Of a stretch of DNA of 64,000 bases, positions 46,210-58,157 are shown in pieces. The notes beneath the pieces are model-generated. The model had not been told where the DNA came from, did not search any database, and saw only the letters and a program-made list of their open reading frames with translations. The position numbers and the translations under genes are program-made. Origin of the DNA: Psettodes erumei (taxonomy: Eukaryota > Chordata > Actinopteri > Pleuronectiformes > Psettodidae); contig JAFBJZ010000635.1 in assembly GCA_016785225.1 (NCBI GenBank), positions 372,001-436,000 of the forward strand. Reading direction: 5' to 3'. Each line of letters starts with the position of its first letter. Position 1 is the first letter of the stretch.

Positions 46210-49200
46210 GAGCCGAGTGTCTTTGTAGTGAAGTCTTCACAATCAAGAAGTAGAAGAAATTCACAGTTTTTGAAAACTCTCTCACACACACACACACACG
46301 TATCGTCAGCGTAAAAGGTGCCAGAAGTCAGAAAATTAACTTCTTTCTACTTAAGTATGTAAATGACCCACTTCAGCTGAGTGGCTTTCTAAATCTGGTT
46401 GATCCTGATGTGTGAGCTCTACTGGCTGCCAGCAGGGGCGTTGCAATCAATTAATCCTGCAGTGATGTGTTAGCTTTTAACTCCAGGAATTACTCTCTGC
46501 CATTTATCACGTGGAGCAGTAAATTATGCACTCGGGGTCAGCTGAGGACACCATTAGCAGGGGGTGTGTTTGGAAAGATATTGCTCTTTTCTAATAATCG
46601 ATGAATAGAGCTGACATTTGGAAAAGGCAATTTATGGCTGATGTGTGGAGAACACACCACAAAACAACCCAAATATTACTTTTCTAAAAAACAGATTGTA
46701 AAAAAAAACCCAGAGACATTGTGAAAAATTCTCATTTCAAGGTGGGAGGGAAGCAGGTCAACGATTTAAAGAAGTATTAACTCTTCCTCTTCTCACTGTT
46801 ACTTCACTGTAATTCTTCTATTGCATGATTTTGTGTCATTAGGAGGCAAAATAGTTTGTTTGCTTGTTTCAGGAGATAAGTCTTAATGCTGCATGGAAAT
46901 GACAGAGCTTGCCAAAGCAACAAATCAGTTTCTAAAGTGACAATGCTTCTCCATATCTATCAAACAGGTATTCTGCTCTGAGACATGGAAAGAATACAGT
47001 TCTGCCCCATCTCTCTCAGAGGGCTTGATAGCATTTCATCTTTATTTATTTACCTGACAGATGCTATTCCTTCCCATCCCCTAAATAACAAACGCAAACA
47101 CCCCTGCCAGACCATTTTAATGCATACATTATAAGACATTATTGGAATGCTGTTTGTTGTCAATTTTGAACTTCTGCCTCGACCCTACAGAGGAAGATTT
47201 GTTTTTAAATACAGTGTTTTTGTTACCTGCCCCTGATTTTTGAAAGTTAGCAGATCAGAGAGGAGGAAAGATTCTTCCCCTCAAGCACGAGTCTTCTCAT
47301 TACTTTTCAGTGAGGCCCTGCAGAAGACAGCACCTTACCAGGGGTTCAGTGGGGATGGGTGGTTGGATCGAGCCATGCATATGTGCCAGTAGAAGTGAAT
47401 CACTGCGGATGTCTAAATGTTCTATAAATACTCACAAAGACTGAATATGAAATGAGTGACGTGCTTTTCTTGAATGCCTGTCTATGCTTTACTGTATGAG
47501 TGTTGCTGCTGGGGTTTGTCACTAAAGAGATTCAAATGTAATTGGTAAACGTGTTGCATTTATCCCACTGGGTTGTTTAGAACGTATTCCCAGTCCACAT
47601 GGTTTCCAGGATCTGTCAATCACCTACACCACTTCCCCCGGATCCTCGCATTCAAATTAAGAGCAGGCATTACAGAGCACTTGCAACTGTCACGGCGACG
47701 GTTGTATACAGTGCAGAAGATGTTCCACAAACAAGTCTAAAGTTCCATTTAATCCAGAATGTGCAGAGTATACACCCTGTACTCCTGTCGTACCTACTGT
47801 TTTGGCTTGCAATGTCCCTGCAAGACATCAACTTGTATTTATTCCCCCTGCTCCTCCCTTTACCCACACATTGATTCTGCAGGTTTAAAGCATCACAGAC
47901 CGATTCTTTGAATTTGTTTCTGTAGTGCACCTGCCTTCTGTCCCTTAACAGATCCATCAGCTGAGACTGACAATGTTGTGTCTCGTTATTCATAATTCTT
48001 GACGATAAATTGAGAAAAAAGAACTATTGTGATATAAATTAAACATTTAAGAATAACTTTCTGAAGTGTATTATATTACAACAATATTAAAGATTACCAT
48101 AACCTTGGATTAGTCCAGAGAAGGCAGCTCTGAATTTCATTTCAGACTGTGTAATATTGGACACCTTTTCAATTTGCATTAAGACTGATCTACTGAACTG
48201 ATGTTCCAGTTGTAATAACTTAATGATTTCAGCCATTAAAACAGCTTAGGGCACAGTAGGCATGTTAATCAGGAGCAATCTTAGATCCTAGCTGCGCTGT
48301 TGAGAACAGTCGGGTGAGGGGAGGGGCTCGCGTTAAAACTGAATGGACACACATTGTGATATTTAGTATTTAGTTTTGTTTTGAGACAACAACCAACAGG
48401 AAAGCAAGACACCAGAGCTGTTCCACCGAATTTACTGCCAGACCACGTCAACAGCGTGTCTGAGGGAGCAGATCTCACCAGCTGAGAAGACGCTGTCCCA
48501 TCACTGTTAGCTGCATATACATTACATGGCAAGTACCTGAAAGCCCCTGCATCTCTGGCAGGAGGCGACTAGAAACTGAAGATTGACCCACTGACTGTCA
48601 CATGAACCTGAGAACACAAGGAAACAAGTAAATATTCCAGCCACATATGCATATTTTATCTAGAATGAGACAAATAACTCTCACCAATTACCTTTCATAC
48701 CATTACTGAGGAAGGAGGAATGTGCTTCCTTGTTTGTTAGAGCCCAAGAATAAGCAAGACAGACAACATAAGTTTTGGTTAACACTAAATGCAAATATAA
48801 TTTGTTTGTTTACGAGAAAACGCCACAGGATACCGTTTTATTTGAAGTTCATAGGGTTTAATCGGTTTAGGATTGAATCCCAAATAAATCAAATAAAAGT
48901 TTATTACGCTTCTAAACTACCACTTAGTTTTGAGTCAATAACTTGTTACTCTCCACAGCCATAAACAATAACTCTTGTGCCTCAACAAGGCAACAGCAAC
49001 AAAGCTTTTACCTAAACTTCAGACAAAAGATCAATATGTTGTGCTTATACATATTAGCTATTGGCCACTGGCACTGAGCTGTATTTACTTTTATGTGCCA
49101 CATAACTAAAGCATACTTTTAGTTCTTATCACACAGGGTGATTACTGTAAACGCAGACAGGTGCTGTCAGCCTGGGACTGCAGACTTTACATCGTGCACC

Positions 49201-50522
49201 TTTTCACACAGCGCAAAACGTTTGTCCCCGTCCCGCCGGCGCAGGCTGCCTGCACGTCCCGCAGCAGATAGCGCTCTGCTGTTCATCCAGCTTTACAAAT
49301 CCGGACTGTTTCCCCAAACACTGATGTTGTGCGATCTCTCTTCACCTCAATTTCCCATCTTGTGTGCGTCTCTGACTCTCCTCGTGGGCACATTGCCAGC
49401 AACATGTTTTTTCTTTCCCCTCCTTGCTTTTTGCCCTACACAGTCAGATACACAAACCTGTTGCTGCAGCCTAACACAGATATTGTGCAGATGAAGGTTG
49501 ATTCAAATGCACTTTTTTTTAAATCACTCAGCCCTACACATCATCATTAAAAATATGCACTGCTCAATAGCGTGAAATTGGCTGTTAATGTTTTGTAGTA
49601 ATAAACATATGTCAAGCTGTGCATTTGCAACAGCTAGCTGTGAAATTCCTGCCTGCAATGCCTACAGGTATGAATGATTCCTGTGTATATGTATGTCTAA
49701 GCTATATAAATTCAGTATGGCACACTCACAAGAAGACATTACTTATTAACTTTATTTTATGTTATTACCTAAACATGGCCAGCCGGTTTATTTAAGCCCT
49801 CTGAGAGTGAACTGTATTTTGTCCAACAGGCCTTTATTCTTCCAAGACACATTACCTCTCTGCCCAGTGAAACACTTACTATTCATCTTCCATGCGGTTG
49901 TACGAGCCTGACCGATCTGCGCTGGCCATTCATTCATCATAGAGGTAAAACGTTTTCACCTGCAGACAATTCCACGAGCCGCACATACAAAGAGCCACAA
50001 ATGATTTATATGCATCCCGCCAGTCTGGCCGCCCTCGGCCAATTCACTGAAGAGTTTTCAAGTCTAGCCATATTATTTGCATGGTCTGAGCTCACTATGT
50101 GCATTAGGCAAATCCCACAAAGAAGACATCGCTCTTGACTTTGCCATTGACCATGTCAGATACTGACTGTAAAAGTACCGACTACAGCCCCACATTTACA
50201 GACTTATTCTGCCACGTTTGTTTCAGCCCATCTTGTCAGAGAGCAGGAGGTTTACTAACAACACCTGACTGTGAGGCACTCAGTGCAATATCAACAGGCA
50301 TGAGTAATGTCAGTTGGAAATACAGTAAAAAAAAAAAAATTCACTCAATCTGGGAGGCTGCATTGTAAATAATGAATCAATCTGAGATTGCAATAAGTAG
50401 AACCACTGTGTGAGACTGGATGTCATTTTTTATGTTTGAGCCATGCCAAAATATGACATGAATTCCTCCAAACAACCCCACAAGACTTGGTAGACATGGA
50501 TTCTCTATAAACTCTGACAGCA

Positions 50523-50600
50523 GTGAAATTCTGGCAAATGGTCAGCATTTCCCAAAAAGCAAAACCTGCTGGAAAATGCTGACCATTCTCTACATTTCAC
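50523..50600. repeat. 78-nt imperfect inverted repeat / hairpin
   Basis: The left arm (50523-50552) and right arm (50571-50600) are complementary over GTGAAAT at the base and AATGGTCAGCATTT near the loop (14 consecutive pairs). An internal 6-7 nt mismatch lies between them, and the loop is about 18 nt. The size and shape resemble a microRNA precursor, but I recognise no known miRNA. It could equally be a small inverted-repeat element remnant. Confidence 0.7.
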
Positions 50601-53600
50601 CTCCACTGTATCAATCCGGAAGAAGCAACTTCATTTTTATTGCAGTGCTCAGAGCTGAGCTTGTGATGTGGAGACAGCAACCTTCAAAACGTCCAGTGGG
50701 AATGTTGTAATTTATGAGACTTCCATCACATTTCTTGCAGTTTCTAATCATAAACTTTAAGTTTAAGCGGTCTGCTGTTACAGCAGCTGGGCTGGTTCAC
50801 CTGTGTTGACATAACAGGAACGGAAAGTGGTAACTCAAGGTACAGAGCCAAGGTGAAGCCACGGCCAGATGGAGGGATTATCCAATCAGCCAACATCTGC
50901 CTCAATGGTCTATTGGCCAACTAAACATACATACATTACTTACAGCCTGAGTCATTACACAAGGAGCTCGTGGCCGTGCCTTAGTGATATCCAGTAATAG
51001 CCAGCCTTTGTCTCAGGGAGATCATTACAATGACTGAGCGGATATATGCTGACGGGACATTTCTCATGAAGACTGTGTGAATACAATCTGAAAAGTATTT
51101 ATTGCTGCAACACATGAACTATGCACCCAATTAATTTTCCTGATCAGTTGATGGACTTCAGCATTCACTCTGGGTGTGCTTTCCTGTTTATCAGGAACCA
51201 AATTGAGATTTTTTGGAGGACACTACGTTGCCTTTTTCATTATGGATTTCTTTTTTTCTTTTTTTCTTGCAGATATATCATAAGCCATTCTTTTGAAAAG
51301 CTACAAAACCAGGGCATTTTTCTGTCATCTTTTCATGTATTGCTGTAATTTAAGCATTTTGCCTCAGTGAGCAAGAGAATACAGATGTTCATGCAAACAG
51401 CAACATTATAGACAAGCTGCTTATGTTTGTCTCTATTGTTGTTTCTGATTTGGAACATTATGACCAATAAATTCTTTATTCCAGTGTTTGTCAAATTGTG
51501 AACAGTGGGTTAAAAAAGAGATCTGCTTGATCAGTAGTTTATTTTAATGGTGTAGTTTTCAGACAGCTCACACTTCTCCTAATGAGCATAATTGATGTCA
51601 TAAGTGTTCTGTTACGGATGAAGTGAATATTTGCATTTAAAATTTGTGTTTCAGTGACTGGTACATTTGAAAGCTTTGGCTGATAAATGTGAGCTGTAAG
51701 CCCCAGCGTGTGAGTTTTGACAAGACTAATCTTTGTCACGCAAAGATCGCTTACGCTCTCATTACATGCGTGTCTGAAGTTATTCAAATTAATGGCACCA
51801 GACTGCTCACTGTTGCTGTACTGCAAAGAGACTTTTAATTTCAAAAAACACAACTCCATGCAATATAGATGATTGTTGGTGGTTGTAATGATTGCCTCAA
51901 TTTGCAATACTCGAGCACTGCACTCAATTTCCACACATTACTGTTCATCACCGAGAAAGGAAGAGTGGTGGGTGAGGGGGAAAATGAGAAATGGATGAAG
52001 TAAGTCATTTGCTTTGACAAGTCACAGCGCGGCCGTACCGACTGGCTTCCTGTAAAATCCATTTCTTGCTGTCAATACCTCTGTTGTTCCCTTCATCTTC
52101 CACGCTGCCACTGATCAGCGTCAGCCTGGCACATTCTGATATGAACAAGGCATGGGCATACAAAGCTGCTGCGCCATAGTGAGTACTGGGAGTAATTGTG
52201 TGTCAACAGGAAAAGCATGACAGTCTAAGGGCTGTGTGTTCAAAACACTGTCTATAAACACTCCGTTACGACAATGTGTCAAATTCTGCAGGTCTATAAG
52301 GAAAGGGTGCCATTTATCAAGCTCAGCACAGACTGACAGCTCTTCACGGGTAGACGCTAGGTTCAGTCACCTTGGACTCGGCTAATGGAGATACATCCCA
52401 AATCAATAAATTCCATCTGTTACTTGGAGGTCTGCTCTGGGTCCGTGCACACAGTCCCAACTGGGCTCACTGTATTTCACTCTCCTTCTACATCTCATTC
52501 CTCACACCAGAAACTAGGCAAAGTCAAACGAGGAGCTGCTGTATGACTTATTCTCTGGTTAGGTTAAGATAGAGTCACCAATTTGCTGACTATAATCTCT
52601 AATCCCTACATTTGTTAACCTTATTAGCTCCCCACAAAAACGCTGTTAAGAAAGTTCACTGCATTTGACGTAAAATGACCAACAGCCCTTGTCTGTCTTT
52701 TTCCAGGCACAGATGGTGCATCATTAAAGGACTGTAACCATTGTCTTGTATGATTTGCCTCATTAACTACAAGCTTGTGTTTGCTTAAAAAATGTTCCCA
52801 GCTTCATACTGTTGTTTATGTTACTTTTAAGGGAGAGAACAACCATTTTTAAGAAGTACAGTAAAGCAAAAGTGGTTTTGATCTGTTTAACCAATATCAT
52901 ACCTGCATTGTTTTTTGTGTGTGTTCTAATCAAGCTAAAAGCATTTTGATTAGAATATTAAATCAAAATTTGGATACATTTTTTTTCTCAATATGATTTA
53001 TGCTGTGAGCTCTTCGTGTGTGAGGAGGAAAGATGCTGTGCTTTTTCTTTCTTTTCTTAAAGCTGTGCTGCAGATTTGCAGCATTATAGAGCTGAGCCTC
53101 AGATTGCCTAAAATAGCATCATTAAACCATTGTTGATGGAAACATTCAAAACCATCTCTCTCTGATTCAGAAGGTGGATGAGCACGTTTGACAATTTGAC
53201 AAAACAATCACTCAGTGTCTGTACTCTCCAAATCTCGTTTAATGCATTTTCCCTTCAGTTCATTTTTTATAAATTGTCTCCTGATCCACTAATCCATCAT
53301 ATGGTTTTTCAGTAAACAACAGCAGTGACATATCCCAAAGAAAAGAGATCTCCCATCTCTCCATCTGAAATGTACGTGTGCGGTTTGTGTGCCTCTGTAC
53401 AATCGGTTTGTATTCATACTCCTCCTCCTCCTGCTTGAACCAACCAAGCTGGGACAGGTATACATCACTTTGGGATAGCTCATTTCAAGATGTTTTTATG
53501 CATGTAATTAAACCGGCTACCCTTAAGAGAAGGGGAACAGGGACTGTGTGGCCATGCATGATAAGTGCGCCCGCCTCCCTGGTTTCTTTCCCTCTGCCTG

Positions 53601-56061
53601 AATCAGTGAAGCCGGATGCCAAATCTGACAGCTCAGTTAACATGGTAATCATGAGATCAATGAGCACTGAATGATCCATTCAAAGATATGTCCATCATTT
53701 TGCATGACTCTACACAGAAAAGGCTAACATGTGATATGCATCAGTGGTTTGCTCTGAATTCTGGAATGGCAACTTTATATTTATTAATACCATCCTCTGC
53801 ATGACCAAGGAAACACCCCCACACAAACATGGCACACATCACAATCACTAAATTTGCTTGATTCCATGCATGCCCATGAAGTTGTCGTGTTTCCACTGTG
53901 TGCTGACATTTGGTACAAAAACAACGAGATCAATATGTCTGATTTCAACCACAACTCTATTAATTTTATCTTTGGAATGCAGTCAGCCAAAGCTTGGTGA
54001 CATTTCATCTGAGACACATTAAAGCAAAGCGCTTTGACAGCTCTAATGAAACCATGTCCCAAGAACGTCCTTTTATAACATTAACCCACGATGGACAGCA
54101 GATCCAACATGGCTACCCTGATCTTATCTGATGTGCTGAAGAAGTACGAGCTGAAGAGTAGTCTTGTTTCCTAAACTTAACCAAACTGCAACTGAAAACC
54201 GAATCCAGAAAGTCTTTTCCGCCTTGAAGGCAAACTTCTTCCAACAGCTTTACAAGTATGCTGGAGTTGCCCCCGATCAAAGAGACCCAGCAGGCCACTA
54301 GGGCAGAGGGGTGACCTGAAGCGGGTTGACGGGGGACAGAGTGGAACTCTAACCTGCTTCGTCACCCTCCTCACCCTCACGCGATTCGACACAGACGCCC
54401 TGCCAGAACAGATAAGGTTTGCTACAGAGCGGGGAACAGCCCAGCGCAGATGGACCAGAGTCCGACACACATCCGCTGACCTCCCTTCACCACTGTGGGT
54501 ATTCATACATTCTGTATTCACATGAAGAAGATGCTAAAAAAAAGCTGCTAAATTAGACTAATTATTTAAGGAAGGTCTCTGAACTGACCAGACCACCAAA
54601 GGGGCATTAGTTTTATGCAAATGTGTTAGTCATAGCTGGGGTATTCACTGTGCTGAAAACTGATGATGCTCATCTTATCATTTACATGGTATTAGGGCAC
54701 TAAGCAGATAATGACTCACTCAACACAATGGGAAGAAAATTTAGATTACCCACCAGCTAATGGACGTCTTTGGGCCTAATGTGATTTTCTCTATTTCAAC
54801 CTAATAGCACGCTGGCTGATGGACAATTGAAATAGGGTAATTTCTCTGTCCATGTTTGGCAACAACACCCTTCACAGAAACCCGAAATTGCTCTGCGGGG
54901 CCTTTTCTTTCCCCAAATCGAAGTCTTTCTGTTATGCTTGTTTAGCAGAGCTGGGAGTTGAAAAGCGGAAATGCTCTGGTGCTGTCGATACCATTAAAAG
55001 TTCATCCACTGTGTTTATTGTGTCTGCGGATGATGAATCCGACCATCATTAATAAGACGGTCCGGTGTGTGTGTAGCGATGAGCAGACATATGGCTACCA
55101 GTACCCCGGACCACCAGACTCATAAATCACCACTGACAACGAATAATGAATGCAAGGCTATCAGAGAAGATTGGTTTGCCCACCTCTATATCATCTCTGT
55201 GAAGTGATGGTGGGATTTATATTTACAGGAAAATTTGTGTTTGACATGTATAACATGTACCAGTGTTTGAGTATGAATATGTTAAGACCAGGATGAAGAA
55301 AAACTAAATATTCAGCTGCACTGTACGCTATGTGGCCCCAAAACAAAGTTAAACATGATTTGCTTATTTATTTATAGCTTTTAATATTTAAAATGTTCTA
55401 AAAAATATATTTACTTTACATGTAGCTATGAATAGTTTAGTTTTTGTACCACTTGGTGCACTTTGCTCACCCCTGTCCTGGATGTCTACTCTCTACCTTG
55501 CCTTCATTACGGTTCCTCGTCAGCACATCTGGGTCCCACAGCAAGGCAGATGGAGAGTAGATGAGGCCTGTCTTTAGTCTGGGGACGGCGCCAGGTGTTC
55601 AGAACAGAAGTATATTGGTAACATCAAGTCCCAAAAGGTGTGAGTAAAGGTCTCCAGCAGAGCCTTAGAGACTTCAATGTCTGGTTGTTGAGCCCGAATA
55701 TGACTGCAAAGGCTTGAGGCAATATTCAGAGGCGAATTAGTCCTGCAAAGCAGAGTAATATTATAACACAAGGTGTCATATACTGTTAAGTCAGCTGACA
55801 CATTAAGGGAGGAGTGTTGGTGAAGTTCATACAGTGGTTAATGAGGCACCTGAAGAGTTTACCTTCACTGTCAAACCACTTCCACCAAGCCAGACTAAGA
55901 CCGCTCTATAATGACTTTGCAAATGAAGCAGTAACAGGAAGAAGTTTGCACTGCTGGACTTCACCAATCCGTCTCTGTCTTCAGAGAGAAAGTTCCATTC
56001 TGTGCAATGTCAATCTTTCAGCCTGAGTGTACGAGTTATCTCCGTCTCATTCCTTCTCTAT

Positions 56062-56083
56062 CACACACACACACACACACACG
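56062..56083. repeat. (CA)n microsatellite
   Basis: About 11 CA units. Seen directly. Confidence 0.85.
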
Positions 56084-57943
56084 CTCGCGTGCAGATGCAA
56101 ACACAAGCACACGCGATTTCACTTGAAATCCCTACCTAAATTATCCTGCAACTCTGGGGGGCTGTGAAACTGCCAAGCTGATGGGAGGGCAGAAGGGGAT
56201 TGTGGGTAATTTCATGTCACATTTCCAGCAGACTGATGTCTCTTTGGACAGATAATAGCCTATAGCGCACAGCGGAAGAAAAGGCAAAGTCACAGTGAAC
56301 CTACTCTTCAAATGCTCTACTTTTCCCCACATTTCCAGAAATGGTGCGACGTATTTTTTTTTCCCAGGCGCATTTGCAATTTTTTCCACATTTAGAAATT
56401 TGCATAGGCATATGGAACTTGCTTGTTGCTCTGAATACTGACATTATGGGCCCCCTAGTCTCATTGCCCCCACTGATAATACATTTCCATCACCAAGCAT
56501 GGCCGACAACACACTCATCCCTGGACTTGTTTCCACCCCATTAAAGGGCAGAATGAAGTGTGCATCGATCAACTTCTGTAATGAAGGGAAACTTTTGCTG
56601 TCAACATTATTCCACGTTTTATCCCAGGAGGGTGAACCATTAGTACAAAATATGAACAACTGAACAAATGTCTATTTTATTTAATAGCCAAAGGTACCAA
56701 AAGGTGCAACAATGTGTGTATTAAAATGTAAGAGGAGGAGTTAACTATGACGCTCAATCACGAAGCAGCTCATTGGACACTGGCAGGGTCTGAACCAGAG
56801 CAAGGAGCAGTAGCCTTTCGCCAACATGCACATCCCCAGTTTCAGCAGTACGTACTGTCAGAGATGCAGTTTCACTGTTGTGCAAAGCAGGAACAAAACT
56901 GGAAGGCTAATTAAAAATAATGAGCTCTGTGTGTTGTCCCTCTACCAGCCATCTATGCGACCGATAAGGACTTCATCACAGTTTAACTTTCAGATCTGGG
57001 GGGGGATGTTTAGCACTGAGATCCCCCAGCCTCCAGTACATCAAATGTGAAAATTTTCTCTTTGGCTCATTTGGCCAATTCCACCTCCATGTGCAGAGAA
57101 GCAACAAGTATACATTTTAAGTTTATGATTGATTGTGTCTAATATGATGTACACCTGTCTGAGTGCTGCATGAAAAAATGAATACACTATGCAGACGGAA
57201 AAACCCATAAACAAGCACAGGAAAAAAAAACATCTTTCTGCTAGTGTGAGGCAGGGACATGAATTCTTTTCAGGTTGTATAATCTGTTTACGCTGATGCT
57301 GACCTATATCAATGCCATTATGCTTCCTGTATTTGCAATGCCAGCTGTTACGGAATGTCAATCACGGAGCTGCATATAAATGTCACTCGCAGAGAACAGG
57401 GTTGAATCATCTTGAGCCACTTTCTCGACTCTCGTTCTGCCCTTGGGTCTCTGCATACATTATATTCAGCTTCAGCCTCTTAGTCTCTTTCTCCGGTGTT
57501 TTTGCAAATTGCTCGGGTAAAACTGCAGCGTGGGGTCTAATCCGGGCCCTCTGCTGCCTTACAATGAAAATCATTCCCACCCTCACGTTGCCTCTCATCC
57601 TGTGCCTTTACCCATGCCTTATTCATGCACTGTTGTCTTCACTTTCAGTTTCATCACTTTTTCCCCTCTTGCCGTATATTTTCACTTTCCCATCAGCCAT
57701 TCATTGTTCATTATATTATAGACATTAGATATACATGCATTTCCTGGCTGATAACACATCATTATAAAAGTGCATTTTCTAAATAAACAGATGATTTATA
57801 ATGTCTATTAGTGACGAGACAGTGAGGAAGAGCACGAGAGCGGTGGGTGCTTCATTGACTGCCAGGGCTAAAAAACACGGGCTCGTTGTTTTGTGTCTGC
57901 TGTTAATTTCGTTTGGCGTCTTCAGGGGTAGAAAATTGGAAAT

Positions 57944-57948
<5 letters not shown>

Positions 57949-57983
<35 letters not shown>
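57949..57983. repeat. (GT)n microsatellite
   Basis: About 17 GT units, 90-110 bases left of a long AC tract of complementary sequence. Confidence 0.92.
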
Positions 57984-57986
<3 letters not shown>

Positions 57987-58071
57987 ATGTGTGCTTCAGT
58001 GGACACAGCAAATGGTGCATCCTCACGCGCAAGCAGATGCAGTCAAACGTGAACTTCACCATGCTTTCCTT

Positions 58072-58087
58072 CACACACACACATACA

Positions 58088-58155
<68 letters not shown>
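58072..58155. repeat. long (CA)n microsatellite
   Basis: A CA tract interrupted once near 58083-58090 (ATACACGT), then about 32 uninterrupted AC units to 58155. Confidence 0.92.

Positions 58156-58157
<2 letters not shown>

Larger units (their letters stand above)
46210..57947. other. gene-poor region downstream of epm2a
   Basis: No recognisable coding exon on either strand. The open frames are short and low in information. It holds small CA tracts (46284-46299, 56062-56083), a 78-nt hairpin (50523-50600), and blocks of complex, non-repetitive DNA (for example 49860-50120, 53540-53690, 54640-55190 and 57280-57640) that look like candidate conserved non-coding elements. In human this side of EPM2A is a large gene desert before UTRN. 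Confidence 0.55.
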
